From contig NZ_VORT01000013.1 of NCBI RefSeq assembly GCF_007997155.1, forward strand, positions 1 through 64,000: a stretch of DNA of 64,000 nucleotides, read 5' to 3'. The notes beneath the pieces were generated by a model. That model did no database searches and was not told where the DNA came from. It saw only the letters and a program-made list of their open reading frames with translations. This document shows, one piece after another, positions 8,563 through 17,214 of the stretch (positions within the stretch are counted from its first letter, which is position 1; each line of letters opens with the position of its first letter). This DNA comes from Aequorivita antarctica. Lineage in GTDB: Bacteria > Bacteroidota > Bacteroidia > Flavobacteriales > Flavobacteriaceae. The translations under genes and the position numbers were made by a program.

Positions 8563-11136
8563 TTAAAATTGTTGTCCAATAATAAAGTGGGTTTGCCATC
8601 CATTTGGTTCTGTTCCGCCCAAAACAGGGTCGAATCCATATCCAAAATCGATGCCTAATAACCCAAATGCTGGCATAAATATACGCAATCCTGCGCCAGC
8701 AGAACGTTTTAGCTCAAATGGATTGTAATCCTTGAATCCAGTATAGGATGCTCCACTTTCCGCAAAACCAAGCACATAGATAGATGCCATCTGTGCAAGG
8801 GTAACAGGATATCTTACCTCTAACGAAAATTTATTGTAAATCGTATTTCCATCTACATCAGATAAAGATTGATTGGGATAACCTCTTAATTGAATTACCT
8901 CACGGCCGTCCAAACTATAGGCTCCAAGACCATCTCCACCCAAAAAGAATCTTTCAAATGGTGGTACGCCCCTTTCTTGATTGTAAGCTCCCAAAAATCC
9001 CAATTCGGTATTGGTGCGAAGTACTAATTTTTCATAAAGACGGGTGTACCAAGTTCCTTTGAATTTAATTTTATAATACTCCAGCCATTTAAAACGCTCT
9101 TGGTCAATTTCAGAAATTCGTTTGGAAGCATTTACAAAATTAGGATTATCAGAGGTAACAAGATCAAGTTGATCCCTTTCTTCAGATAATGCTTTGTAAT
9201 CTATATTGTTAAATGCCGAATAGGGTATGGTTAATTTAGCAGTAATACTAAAATCAGAACCCTGGGTAGGATAAATAGGGTTGGTGGCGGTATTATTTCG
9301 ACTTATGCCGATGGTATATGCCAAGTTATTGGAGTACCCATCTCCAAAGGTAAATAGCCCTGTGTTGTAATTGTTCAGATTATAGTGCTGGAAACTTATG
9401 GCATTAGACCAAACAAAATAATCATCAGGCCATTTTATCTTTTTTGCCAAACCTACGGATCCACCTGTTATGGTAAAACTTCTTGATTTGTCTGCCTGTC
9501 TATTATTGTAATCGTAATAATTCTGGATGGTGTGGGTGAAAGAAGTGGATAATTGTACTGGCTTCTTGCCGCCCAACCAAGGTTCGGTAAGTGAAAGACT
9601 ATAAGTTTGATAGTAACTACTTGCTTGCGCTCTAAGTGATAGTTTTTGCCCGTCACCCATTGGCAAAGGCTTGTATGCCTTAAAGTTGAATATATTGCGA
9701 AGCGAAAAGTTGTTAAACGAAAGACCTAATGTTCCAACAAAGCCACCGCCACCATAACCTCCTTGAAGCTCAATCTGGCTGGAGCCTTTTTCAACTACGG
9801 AATATTCCAAGTCAACAAGGCCGTTGTTTTCATCAACTTTTTTGAAGTTTGGAGAAAGTTGTTCTGGGTCAAAGAAGCCCAATTGGCCTAATTCGCGAAT
9901 GGTTCTTATAACATCACGTTTACTGTATTTCTGACCTGGACGCGTTCTTAATTCTCTATAAATAACGTGGTCGTTGGTGCGATCGTTTCCTATTACTGTA
10001 ACATGGTCAAAGTAGAATAAGCTACGTTCCATAATTCTGATTTCAAAATCTATGGTGTCGTTGCGAACAGCTACTTCCACAGGGTTTATACGAGCTGCAA
10101 GGTATCCGTTGTTTTGGTAGAGGTTGGTCATGTCTTCTGCATCTGGTGCCGAGTCGTCTTGAATACGCTCCTGCAGTAAAACACCATTGTAAATGTCACC
10201 TTCTTTTATTCCTAAAACTTGGCGCAGTTGACTGTCTGTAAAAACACTATTTCCGATGAACTTAATTTCACCAAAATAATATTTATCGCCTTCTTCAAGT
10301 TTTAGGTCTAAGGCAATGTTCTTTTTGTCAAGAACCCTAAGTGTGTCGCTTAAAATCCTTGCATCGCGATACCCGTTTGATTTGTATTTTTTAAGAAGTG
10401 ATACTCTGTCTTCTTCAAAACCTTCTTCAGTGAATTTTGAGCGTTTCCAAACACGGGCAAAGTTTTTACGTTTTGTCTTTTTCATAGAACGGCGCAATTT
10501 ACCGTCTGTGAATTGTTCATTCCCTTCAAAGTTAATTTCTTTCACTTTAACACGTTTTCCTCTATTTATAGAAATAGTCATGTTCTTTGAGATTTCTACA
10601 CCTGTTGAATCTGTGAAAGGAGTGGTGGTGATGGTTACATCGGTATTGTAATAACCTTCTTTTTTGTATTTATTTGAAATGTAATTTTTTGTAGTGTTAA
10701 GAAGGTTTTTGGTTATTTTAGTACCGGCATTAAGGTCGTTGTCTTTAATAATTTCCTTTTGCTTGGCTTTGCGGATACCTTTTCCTGTGATGGTTACCTC
10801 ATGAAGTTTTGGCAATTCCACAATGTAAAGTTCCAAATCCACATTATCACCTTCAATATTGGTAACATAAAAAGCAATGTCGCTAAAGAGGTTTTGCTCC
10901 CAAAGTTTTTTGGTAATTTGGCTCAGTTTTTCACCTGGAATGTAGAGGCGGTCGCCTTTTTTAAGTCCTGTAAAAGCAACGACGGTCTGTTCGTTAAAGC
11001 TTTGTGCTCCAGCAACCGTAATATTGTTTATGGTATATTTCTTACCGCTGTCAAGTTCTTTTTGCTGTGCCTGTAGTGTAAAAACGGAAAGTATTGTAAA
11101 TAATAAAATACAATAAGATTTTCTGTATGTATGCAA
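8563..11136 (-). CDS. bamA: BamA outer-membrane protein assembly factor
   Basis: BamA inserts beta-barrel proteins into the outer membrane. The protein has a signal peptide, about five POTRA domains (roughly residues 35-440) and a C-terminal 16-strand barrel. The barrel shows the family's conserved turn (ERFFLGGDGLGAYSLDGRE, then IQLRGYP) and ends on an aromatic (IIGQQF), the usual barrel signal. No ATG start exists. TTG at 11136, eight bases beyond the uppS stop, gives a clean signal peptide and is used here. GTG 11163 or TTG 11175 would overlap uppS. Two OmpH chaperones follow, a conserved flavobacterial order. Identity is secure; the start is not. Confidence 0.95.
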   Translation of the reverse strand: MHTYRKSYCILLFTILSVFTLQAQQKELDSGKKYTINNITVAGAQSFNEQTVVAFTGLKKGDRLYIPGEKLSQITKKLWEQNLFSDIAFYVTNIEGDNVDLELYIVELPKLHEVTITGKGIRKAKQKEIIKDNDLNAGTKITKNLLNTTKNYISNKYKKEGYYNTDVTITTTPFTDSTGVEISKNMTISINRGKRVKVKEINFEGNEQFTDGKLRRSMKKTKRKNFARVWKRSKFTEEGFEEDRVSLLKKYKSNGYRDARILSDTLRVLDKKNIALDLKLEEGDKYYFGEIKFIGNSVFTDSQLRQVLGIKEGDIYNGVLLQERIQDDSAPDAEDMTNLYQNNGYLAARINPVEVAVRNDTIDFEIRIMERSLFYFDHVTVIGNDRTNDHVIYRELRTRPGQKYSKRDVIRTIRELGQLGFFDPEQLSPNFKKVDENNGLVDLEYSVVEKGSSQIELQGGYGGGGFVGTLGLSFNNFSLRNIFNFKAYKPLPMGDGQKLSLRAQASSYYQTYSLSLTEPWLGGKKPVQLSTSFTHTIQNYYDYNNRQADKSRSFTITGGSVGLAKKIKWPDDYFVWSNAISFQHYNLNNYNTGLFTFGDGYSNNLAYTIGISRNNTATNPIYPTQGSDFSITAKLTIPYSAFNNIDYKALSEERDQLDLVTSDNPNFVNASKRISEIDQERFKWLEYYKIKFKGTWYTRLYEKLVLRTNTELGFLGAYNQERGVPPFERFFLGGDGLGAYSLDGREVIQLRGYPNQSLSDVDGNTIYNKFSLEVRYPVTLAQMASIYVLGFAESGASYTGFKDYNPFELKRSAGAGLRIFMPAFGLLGIDFGYGFDPVLGGTEPNGWQTHFIIGQQF

Positions 11137-11143
11137 TAGGGAA

Positions 11144-11884
11144 CTATTGATTAAGTTGTTCACTGGTTTTTCCAAATCTTCTTTCTCTGTGTTGATAATT
11201 TAATATTGCTTCAAAAAGATGGTCTTTAGTATAATCCGGCCAAAGTGTTTCAGTAAAATACAGTTCGGCATATGCTATTTGCCAAAGCAGAAAATTGCTG
11301 ATGCGCTGTTCGCCACTGGTGCGGATCAATAAATCTACATCTGGTAAATTTTGCGTGTAAAGATGATTATTTATTACCGTTTCATCAATATCATGCGGCG
11401 AAATTAGGTTATTTTTAACTTTAAGACTAATCTCTTTTATTGTTTTTGTAATTTCTTCCCTAGAACCATAACTAAGGGCAAGGGTGAGGGTCATTCGCTT
11501 GTTATCCTTTGTTTTATCGATAACATCCAGTAATTCCTTGTGCGCTTTTTTTGGAAGTGCATCCAGATTGCCAATGGCGTTGAGCTTTATATTGTTGTCT
11601 TGAAGTGTCTTTATTTCCTTTTTAAGGGAAGAAACCAAAAGTTTCATCAACAGTTGAACCTCCAATTTTGGACGGTTCCAGTTTTCGGTTGAAAAGGCAT
11701 AAAGTGTTAAAAATGGAATGCCTATTTCGGCACATCCTTCTACAATTTCACGTACTGCCTTGGTGCCGTTTTCGTGACCAATAGAGCGAAAAAGACCTTT
11801 CTGTTTTGCCCAACGCCCATTGCCGTCCATGATAATGGCAAGGTGTTGTGGCAATTTGTCTTTGTCTATTTGGTCCATCTTCAT
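11144..11884 (-). CDS. uppS: Isoprenyl transferase (undecaprenyl diphosphate synthase)
   Basis: It condenses isopentenyl diphosphate onto farnesyl diphosphate to make the C55 lipid carrier for peptidoglycan and other glycans. The cis-prenyltransferase motifs are present: HLAIIMDGNGRWAKQKG near the N-terminus with the catalytic Asp, GHENGTKAVREIV, LTLYAFSTENW, and DLLIRTSGEQRISNFLLWQ with AYAELYFTETLWPD. The ATG at 11884 is chosen because it follows the porG stop by one base; a longer GTG/TTG-type extension would overlap porG. About 246 residues, normal length. It is translationally linked to porG upstream and bamA downstream. Confidence 0.95.
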   Translation of the reverse strand: MKMDQIDKDKLPQHLAIIMDGNGRWAKQKGLFRSIGHENGTKAVREIVEGCAEIGIPFLTLYAFSTENWNRPKLEVQLLMKLLVSSLKKEIKTLQDNNIKLNAIGNLDALPKKAHKELLDVIDKTKDNKRMTLTLALSYGSREEITKTIKEISLKVKNNLISPHDIDETVINNHLYTQNLPDVDLLIRTSGEQRISNFLLWQIAYAELYFTETLWPDYTKDHLFEAILNYQHRERRFGKTSEQLNQ

Positions 11885-11885
11885 T

Positions 11886-12578
11886 TTAAAAGTTACAATA
11901 ACAAGGCTTTCTTCCGAAGGCAAAAGTAACTGTTATTCCAGTAAATACGTACCAATCGTCGCTATTTGTGTTTCCAAATTTAAGGCTTTCCGCGTCTGCG
12001 AGTCCTTTTATGGGGTTGCTTCCGTCCAGATCGTCTGTAAATGTGTAGCGTGCGCCAATTTCAAAACCAAACATTGCATTTTGACTGATGGTTGCTTTGT
12101 AGCCTATTACCATTGGTATTGCAATACTCAATGCATTGTCATATTCAACAATTTGACCCGAAGCTTTTTTGCGCAATGCTGTATAACTAAAACCCGTGAG
12201 ACCAGTATATAGGTATGGAGCAGAAATTGATTTTTGGGCATGAACGTCAAATTCCCAAAAGGTATATTCTAAACCAATTGATAATTCTTTAATTGTGTTT
12301 TCAAAGGAATATCCGCGTTGCTTTCTACGGCTGTTTGAGCTTTTGGCATCGTCACCTTTTATTTGTGCTACCATTACCGAGCCTCTAAATGCGTGTCTCG
12401 CGCTGCGGTTCCATTTAAAAATGCCGCCCACTGCAAAACTATTTGGATTGATGTAGCTGGTGTTTCCAACATCACCTATGTAGTTGGCGCCACCAACCAT
12501 TCCGCCTATTTCGTAGGTTTGGGAATGTGCAAAGAACACAGTCGAGAGTATTAAAAATACAGTAGTGAAATACTTCAT
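11886..12578 (-). CDS. porG: PorG-like outer-membrane beta-barrel (DUF6089)
   Basis: About 230 residues beginning MKYFTTVF with a signal peptide ending AHSQ; ATG 12578 is preferred over an upstream alternative at 12623. The mature protein opens with TYEIGGMVGGANYIGDVG, the hallmark of the DUF6089/PorG family, followed by alternating strands of an 8-stranded barrel. PorG anchors the GldK-GldN (PorK-PorN) rings of the type IX secretion system to the outer membrane in Porphyromonas. The gldKLMN genes lie 44 kb away in this window, so the T9SS is complete enough to use it. uppS begins one base after its stop. Confidence 0.85.
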   Translation of the reverse strand: MKYFTTVFLILSTVFFAHSQTYEIGGMVGGANYIGDVGNTSYINPNSFAVGGIFKWNRSARHAFRGSVMVAQIKGDDAKSSNSRRKQRGYSFENTIKELSIGLEYTFWEFDVHAQKSISAPYLYTGLTGFSYTALRKKASGQIVEYDNALSIAIPMVIGYKATISQNAMFGFEIGARYTFTDDLDGSNPIKGLADAESLKFGNTNSDDWYVFTGITVTFAFGRKPCYCNF

Positions 12579-12677
12579 ATACTTTAAAAGTTTGCAAATA
12601 TAACAATTAACTTGGCTTGACATTGTTGGAAGCCAATTTGTCTCTGTTGATTAACAAATTTTGATGGATTTTATTGT

Positions 12678-13562
12678 TTAATTCCGCTTGTCCTCACCCC
12701 ACAAAAGTTTTTTGCGTAGGGTTTTTATAAAGCTATCATCGTGAAGTTGGATCAATTTTATTGTAAATGGCGCTTTTTTAATAATAATGTGGGTTTCGTT
12801 TTCCAAAGTTGCAATGCGTGAATCCATGGAAAGTAAAAAAGTGTTTTCTCTTCCGGAAACTTTTAATGAAACAACACTCGAATCGGGCAGTACCAAGGGC
12901 CTTGCGTTAAGATTGTGAGGCGCAATAGGCGTGAGCACAATATTGTTGGCCTCTGGATCTATCACCGGGCCGCCGCAACTTAGGGAATATCCTGTGGAGC
13001 CTGTAGGTGTTGCAACAATTAATCCGTCAGACCAGTAGGATGTAAGGTATTTGTCGTTGACAAGTGTTTCCACTTTTATCATGGAAGTTGTATTCCGTCT
13101 GTTTACGGCAACTTCGTTTAGCGCAAAATTTAAGGGATGAATTTCGTCGCTTTTCGGAAAAGTTTCTACAGCTAACAAACTTCTTTCGGAAATGGAATAC
13201 TCACCTTCCAAAATCTGATTTAGGCTTTCAGTCATTTCTTCTTTTTGAATCGTGGCCAAAAAACCAAGCCTTCCCGTATTAATTCCAACAATCGGGATAC
13301 CCAAATCTGCCACGAAAGTTACTGCCTTTAGAATGGTCCCATCACCACCAATGCTGAAAAAAAGGTCGAAACTGGAATCCAATTCAGTAAAAGTGGAGAA
13401 TCCCGAGAAGTTTTTTGTGATATCCTGATTTTGGTTGATGATGCCCAGAAAATTCGCTTCAATAAGTACTTCGGCCTCTCTTTTCTGAAGCGCATCCAGC
13501 AACATCTGAATATAGATTTCTGAATTTTCGTGATAAAACTGCCCGTAAATACCTATTTTCAT
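12678..13562 (-). CDS. nadK: NAD kinase
   Basis: It phosphorylates NAD to NADP with ATP. The 294-residue protein carries the diagnostic GGDGT motif (residues 72-76), the NE/D motif in FALNEVAVNRR (about 148), and the glycine-rich TPTGSTGYSLSCGGPV loop. Length and order are normal. It is preceded on the same strand by the CBS-domain gene and a heptamer tandem repeat (13598-13627) in the intergenic gap. It is followed after 99 bases by porG. Confidence 0.96.
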   Translation of the reverse strand: MKIGIYGQFYHENSEIYIQMLLDALQKREAEVLIEANFLGIINQNQDITKNFSGFSTFTELDSSFDLFFSIGGDGTILKAVTFVADLGIPIVGINTGRLGFLATIQKEEMTESLNQILEGEYSISERSLLAVETFPKSDEIHPLNFALNEVAVNRRNTTSMIKVETLVNDKYLTSYWSDGLIVATPTGSTGYSLSCGGPVIDPEANNIVLTPIAPHNLNARPLVLPDSSVVSLKVSGRENTFLLSMDSRIATLENETHIIIKKAPFTIKLIQLHDDSFIKTLRKKLLWGEDKRN

Positions 13563-13597
13563 TAGTATTGATATTGTTGTTTTTATTTACTTTTAAC

Positions 13598-13627
13598 TGA
13601 ACACTGAACACTGAACATTGAAGACTG
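13598..13627. repeat. Heptameric tandem repeat (TGAACAC, 4 units)
   Basis: Units: TGAACAC 13598-13604, TGAACAC 13605-13611, TGAACAT 13612-13618, TGAAGAC 13619-13625, plus TG. It lies between the CBS-domain gene and nadK, about 35 bases before the nadK start. Compare the array at 5558-5583. Confidence 0.9.
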
Positions 13628-13631
13628 CTAC

Positions 13632-14288
13632 CTATATATTAAGGTATTTATCCAAATATTCAGACCGTTCCTTCAAATCTTCCAAAAACTTATCCTCTTC
13701 ATGATGGCTAATCACGTTATAGTTATATCGTCTAAAAGTTTGAACAATACTGTTCATTGCGGTGTGGCCTACTTTTAAGGTAACCTGAACAGTGTCATTT
13801 TCAATTTTTGAAATAAATACTCCAAATATCCGTGTTCCATTAGATTCCACAATTTGGCAGACTTCACTGAATGAATAATCTTGAATTCCTTTTTCAACTT
13901 CAATAATTCCGCCCGTTTCGTTCAAAAAAGGGGTGTTGTTGAAAAGGCTCATAATATCGCCCAATTCATAGTATCCCAAATATTTGTTCTCCGCGCCCAA
14001 CACTGGCATTATGTTGCTGTTGTTTAAGGCGAAAGCCTCTAAAATATCTAGCCAATTGGTATCTTCGAGAACGTGAAAGGGTTCCAAGGCATACTGAAAA
14101 TCGCTAAGCGCTTTGGTGCTGTCAAAGCAATACGCATCGTTTTCAGAAACACAACCTATAAAATGGCCGTCTTTTTCAACGGGAACGTGCGAATAGGTAA
14201 GCTGATTGAATACCGTTTGCACGTCTTTTATCTTCGCCGAAACGTCAAACGGTTCAATATCGTTGATAATATAATTTAGGGTTTCCAT
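13632..14288 (-). CDS. CBS domain protein
   Basis: A 218-residue soluble protein. The first half holds a tandem CBS pair (about residues 1-130: SHVPVEKDGHFIGCVSENDAY, then IMPVLGAENKYLGYYELGDIM). The second half looks like an ACT-like or small regulatory domain (QIVESNGTRIFGVFISKIENDTVQVTLKV). CBS pairs sense adenine nucleotides. The partner enzyme is unknown, although nadK follows directly and uses ATP. It is divergent from pdxJ. This domain architecture is common in flavobacteria with no defined role. Confidence 0.8.
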   Translation of the reverse strand: METLNYIINDIEPFDVSAKIKDVQTVFNQLTYSHVPVEKDGHFIGCVSENDAYCFDSTKALSDFQYALEPFHVLEDTNWLDILEAFALNNSNIMPVLGAENKYLGYYELGDIMSLFNNTPFLNETGGIIEVEKGIQDYSFSEVCQIVESNGTRIFGVFISKIENDTVQVTLKVGHTAMNSIVQTFRRYNYNVISHHEEDKFLEDLKERSEYLDKYLNI

Positions 14289-14349
14289 CTAAAATTATTT
14301 TTAATGCAAATTACTTAAAATAAAGGTTCATTAGCTTTATGAAGGTTTG

Positions 14350-14357
14350 TATTTTTG
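14350..14357 (+). promoter_or_regulatory. Probable pdxJ promoter, -7 element
   Basis: TATTTTTG matches the Bacteroidota -7 consensus TAnnTTTG and lies 19 bases before the pdxJ ATG, implying a very short leader. The -33 element is not distinct. Confidence 0.55.
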
Positions 14358-14376
14358 TTAATTCTAATACAAAGAA

Positions 14377-15090
14377 ATGACAAAATTAAGCGTAAACATA
14401 AATAAAATTGCCACGTTGCGCAATGCGCGTGGAGGCAATGTGCCCAACTTAATTCAAGTTGCAAAAGACGTACAGAAATTTGGGGCACAGGGAATCACAA
14501 TCCATCCAAGGCCCGATGAACGCCACATTCGTTATCAAGATGCGTATGACTTAAAGCCCATTGTTTCCACGGAATACAACATAGAAGGCAATCCGATGGA
14601 TAATTTTATGCAGCTGGTTTTAGAAATAAAACCCACGCAAGTTACCCTCGTTCCAGATGCTGTGGGTGCAATAACTTCCAACGCGGGTTGGGATACGGTG
14701 AAACACAAAGATTACTTAAAGGAAATAATTTCTGAATTTAAGCGAAACGGAATTCGCACTTCCGTATTTGTAGATCCAACCTTAAAAATGATTCAGGGTG
14801 CCGCCGAAATTGGTACTGACCGAATTGAACTATACACCGAAGAATTTGCCAAGCAATATTCTATGGGAAAAAAAGAAGCCATAAAGCCTTATACTGATTG
14901 TGCAATTCTTGCAAATAAACTGAATTTGGGTATCAACGCAGGTCACGATCTTTCGTTGGAAAACATCGCGTTTTTTAAGGAAAACATCCCAAGCCTTTTG
15001 GAAGTGAGCATAGGTCATGCGCTTATTTGTGAGGCGCTTTATGATGGGCTGGAGAAAGTCATTTCAGAATATTTAAAAAAACTTAGTTAA
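14377..15090 (+). CDS. pdxJ: Pyridoxine 5'-phosphate synthase
   Basis: It closes the pyridoxine ring from 1-deoxyxylulose 5-phosphate and 3-amino-2-oxopropyl phosphate in DXP-dependent vitamin B6 synthesis. In 237 residues the family motifs are in order: LSVNINKIATLRNARGG, GITIHPRPDERHIRYQD, VTLVPDAVGAITSNAGWD, RTSVFVDP, GINAGHDLSLEN and EVSIGHALICEAL. The TAA overlaps by one base the ATG of the hydrolase, so they are co-translated. Its product supplies PLP enzymes such as the arginine decarboxylase encoded 17 kb away. Confidence 0.95.
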   Translation: MTKLSVNINKIATLRNARGGNVPNLIQVAKDVQKFGAQGITIHPRPDERHIRYQDAYDLKPIVSTEYNIEGNPMDNFMQLVLEIKPTQVTLVPDAVGAITSNAGWDTVKHKDYLKEIISEFKRNGIRTSVFVDPTLKMIQGAAEIGTDRIELYTEEFAKQYSMGKKEAIKPYTDCAILANKLNLGINAGHDLSLENIAFFKENIPSLLEVSIGHALICEALYDGLEKVISEYLKKLS

Positions 15091-15851
15091 TGACCCTACA
15101 CTCTCAAATACTCGGCTCCGGTAAGCCTTTCGTAATCCTCCACGGTTTCTTAGGAATGAGCGATAACTGGAAAACACTGGGCACTCGCTGGGCTGAAGAT
15201 GGCTATGAAGTACATCTTTTGGATCAACGCAACCACGGACGAAGTTTTCATAGCGATGAATTTTCGTATGAAATAATGGCTGAAGATGTAAAAGAATATA
15301 GCGAAGAACACCATTTAAAAGAAATTATCCTGCTCGGCCATTCCATGGGTGGAAAAGTTGCAATGCAATTCGCCGTTACCTATCCCGAAATGGTTTCAAA
15401 ACTGGTTGTTGCCGATATTGGCCCAAAAGCCTATCCGCCACACCACCAGGATATTTTGAAAGCGCTTTCAAAATTAGATTTCTCAAATATAAAATCCCGT
15501 GGCGAAGCCGAGGATATTCTTTCAGATTATATAAGAGACGAAGGCACGCGACTATTTCTTCTTAAAAACCTATATCGAAAAAGCAAAAACGAATTGGCAC
15601 TTCGTATAAATCTACCAGTCCTTTCAAAAAAAATAAAGGAAGTAGGGGTGGCTCTTTCAGAAGACGCTGTTTTTAAGGGTGATACGCTTTTTTTGGGAGG
15701 TGAAAATAGTGGCTATATTGAGCCGATGGACGAGCTTTTGATAAAAAAACATTTTCCAAAAGCAAGAATCGAAACCATTTCAAATGCTGGACATTGGTTA
15801 CACGCAGAAAATCCCGACGAATTTTATGATAATGTTATGAATTTTTTATAA
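15090..15851 (+). CDS. Alpha/beta-hydrolase (YbfF-like esterase)
   Basis: A 253-residue cytoplasmic alpha/beta-hydrolase. The oxyanion segment is LHGFLGMSDNW. The nucleophile Ser is in GHSMGGK (about residue 86) and the catalytic His in NAGHWLHAENP (about 232). LLDQRNHGRS is typical of the YbfF branch, which cleaves short acyl esters and thioesters. It overlaps the pdxJ stop by one base. The natural substrate is unknown and the pairing with pdxJ does not suggest one. Confidence 0.88.
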   Translation: MTLHSQILGSGKPFVILHGFLGMSDNWKTLGTRWAEDGYEVHLLDQRNHGRSFHSDEFSYEIMAEDVKEYSEEHHLKEIILLGHSMGGKVAMQFAVTYPEMVSKLVVADIGPKAYPPHHQDILKALSKLDFSNIKSRGEAEDILSDYIRDEGTRLFLLKNLYRKSKNELALRINLPVLSKKIKEVGVALSEDAVFKGDTLFLGGENSGYIEPMDELLIKKHFPKARIETISNAGHWLHAENPDEFYDNVMNFL

Positions 15852-15862
15852 TATTGTAAAGG

Positions 15863-15884
15863 TTTATTATGCACGCATAATAAA
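15863..15884. promoter_or_regulatory. 22-base perfect palindrome upstream of the FadL-like gene (candidate operator)
   Basis: TTTATTATGC (15863-15872) and GCATAATAAA (15875-15884) are perfect inverted repeats around AC. The element ends 61 bases before the ATG of the FadL-like gene and has no T-run after it, so it looks like an operator rather than a terminator. Confidence 0.5.
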
Positions 15885-15945
15885 TACGCAAGAATAATTC
15901 CTTACATATTAACCCTCTGTTATTAACTCAAAAAATAAAACAATT

Positions 15946-17196
15946 ATGAAAAAAGTATTATTAATTGCCGTTTTTGCACTTGCATCGGTGGTAACTTATG
16001 CGGGCGGTTACCGCGTAAGTTTGCAAGGCAATAAAGCCTTGGCGATGGGTCACACAGGCGTTGCTGTTATAAACAGTAGCGAACTTGTATTTTTTAACCC
16101 AGCCGGATTAGTGTATTTGGAAGATAAATTTAGTGTCTCCGTTGGTGCACATGGTGTTTTTTCAAATATTGCATACCAAGACACTGAAACTGGCGCAAAT
16201 GCCCGTACAGATAGTCCTGTGGGCACACCATTTTATTTATATGCTTCATATCAAGCTGCAGATTGGTTAGCTTTTGGTCTTGGAGTATACACCCCTTATG
16301 GAAGTTCTGTGAAGTATGAAGACGATTGGGCGGGTTCGCATTTGGTAAACAATATAGATCTTGCTGCTATTTACATTCAGCCAACCGTTTCGTTTAAAAT
16401 AAACGATAAGTTGAGTTTTGGTGGTGGTCCAATATACGTTACTGGTTCAGTAAACTTCAACAGAAACCTAAACCGTACACTTACCGATCTTGATGGAAAC
16501 CGTGCAAACGTAACCATTGATGCTTCTGGTGTGAGTAGCTGGGGTTGGGTTGCTAGTACAATGTTCAATCCTACCGAAAATCTTCACATTGGTGCTACCT
16601 ACCGTTCCGAAATTATCCTTGATGCAGAGGACGGTACCGCCGAATTTGAAAATATTCCAAACTCTCCTTTAACGCCTTTTGAAAATACTTCAATTAAAGC
16701 ATCACTGCCTTTGCCTGCAGAAATGACTGTGGGGATGTCCTACGATTTCTGCGAAAGTTGGACCTTCGCTTTCGACTATAATCGTACCTTTTGGGATGTA
16801 TACGAATCGTTGGATATAGATTTTGCCAATGAAGATATTCCAGATTCAAAGAACGCACGTAATTACAAGAATGCTTCTATCTATCGTTTCGGTATGCAAT
16901 ACGAAGCTACTAAAATGTTCACGTTGAGAGCTGGTTATTATTTTGACGAATCTCCGGTTCGTGATGGATATTTTGCTCCTGAAACACCGCGTAACGACAG
17001 TAACAACTTTACCGCTGGTTTAACCGTAAATCTTGGCGAGCACTTACAGATTGATGCGTCATTCCTGTTTTCTCACTTCAAAGAAGTGGATGCATCTTAC
17101 AATTATTACTTCGAGAATGGTGTAGCAGTTCCTTTTAGTGGAACATACAAAACCAACGCATTCGTTCCAGGATTGGGTCTAACTTATAAACTATAA
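15946..17196 (+). CDS. OmpP1/FadL family outer-membrane transporter
   Basis: A 416-residue outer-membrane protein with a signal peptide ending near YAGG. FadL barrels move long-chain fatty acids or other hydrophobic compounds across the outer membrane. Typical traits here are the N-terminal hatch-like stretch (GYRVSLQGNKALAMGHTGVAV, with SSELVFFNPAG), repeated amphipathic strands and a C-terminal barrel end (VPGLGLTYKL). The next gene, a GDSL lipoprotein, starts 18 bases later, suggesting a lipid uptake and hydrolysis pair (inference). A strong palindrome at 15863-15884 may be its operator. Confidence 0.9.
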   Translation: MKKVLLIAVFALASVVTYAGGYRVSLQGNKALAMGHTGVAVINSSELVFFNPAGLVYLEDKFSVSVGAHGVFSNIAYQDTETGANARTDSPVGTPFYLYASYQAADWLAFGLGVYTPYGSSVKYEDDWAGSHLVNNIDLAAIYIQPTVSFKINDKLSFGGGPIYVTGSVNFNRNLNRTLTDLDGNRANVTIDASGVSSWGWVASTMFNPTENLHIGATYRSEIILDAEDGTAEFENIPNSPLTPFENTSIKASLPLPAEMTVGMSYDFCESWTFAFDYNRTFWDVYESLDIDFANEDIPDSKNARNYKNASIYRFGMQYEATKMFTLRAGYYFDESPVRDGYFAPETPRNDSNNFTAGLTVNLGEHLQIDASFLFSHFKEVDASYNYYFENGVAVPFSGTYKTNAFVPGLGLTYKL

Positions 17197-17214
17197 TTGA
17201 AAAAAACCTCAAAG

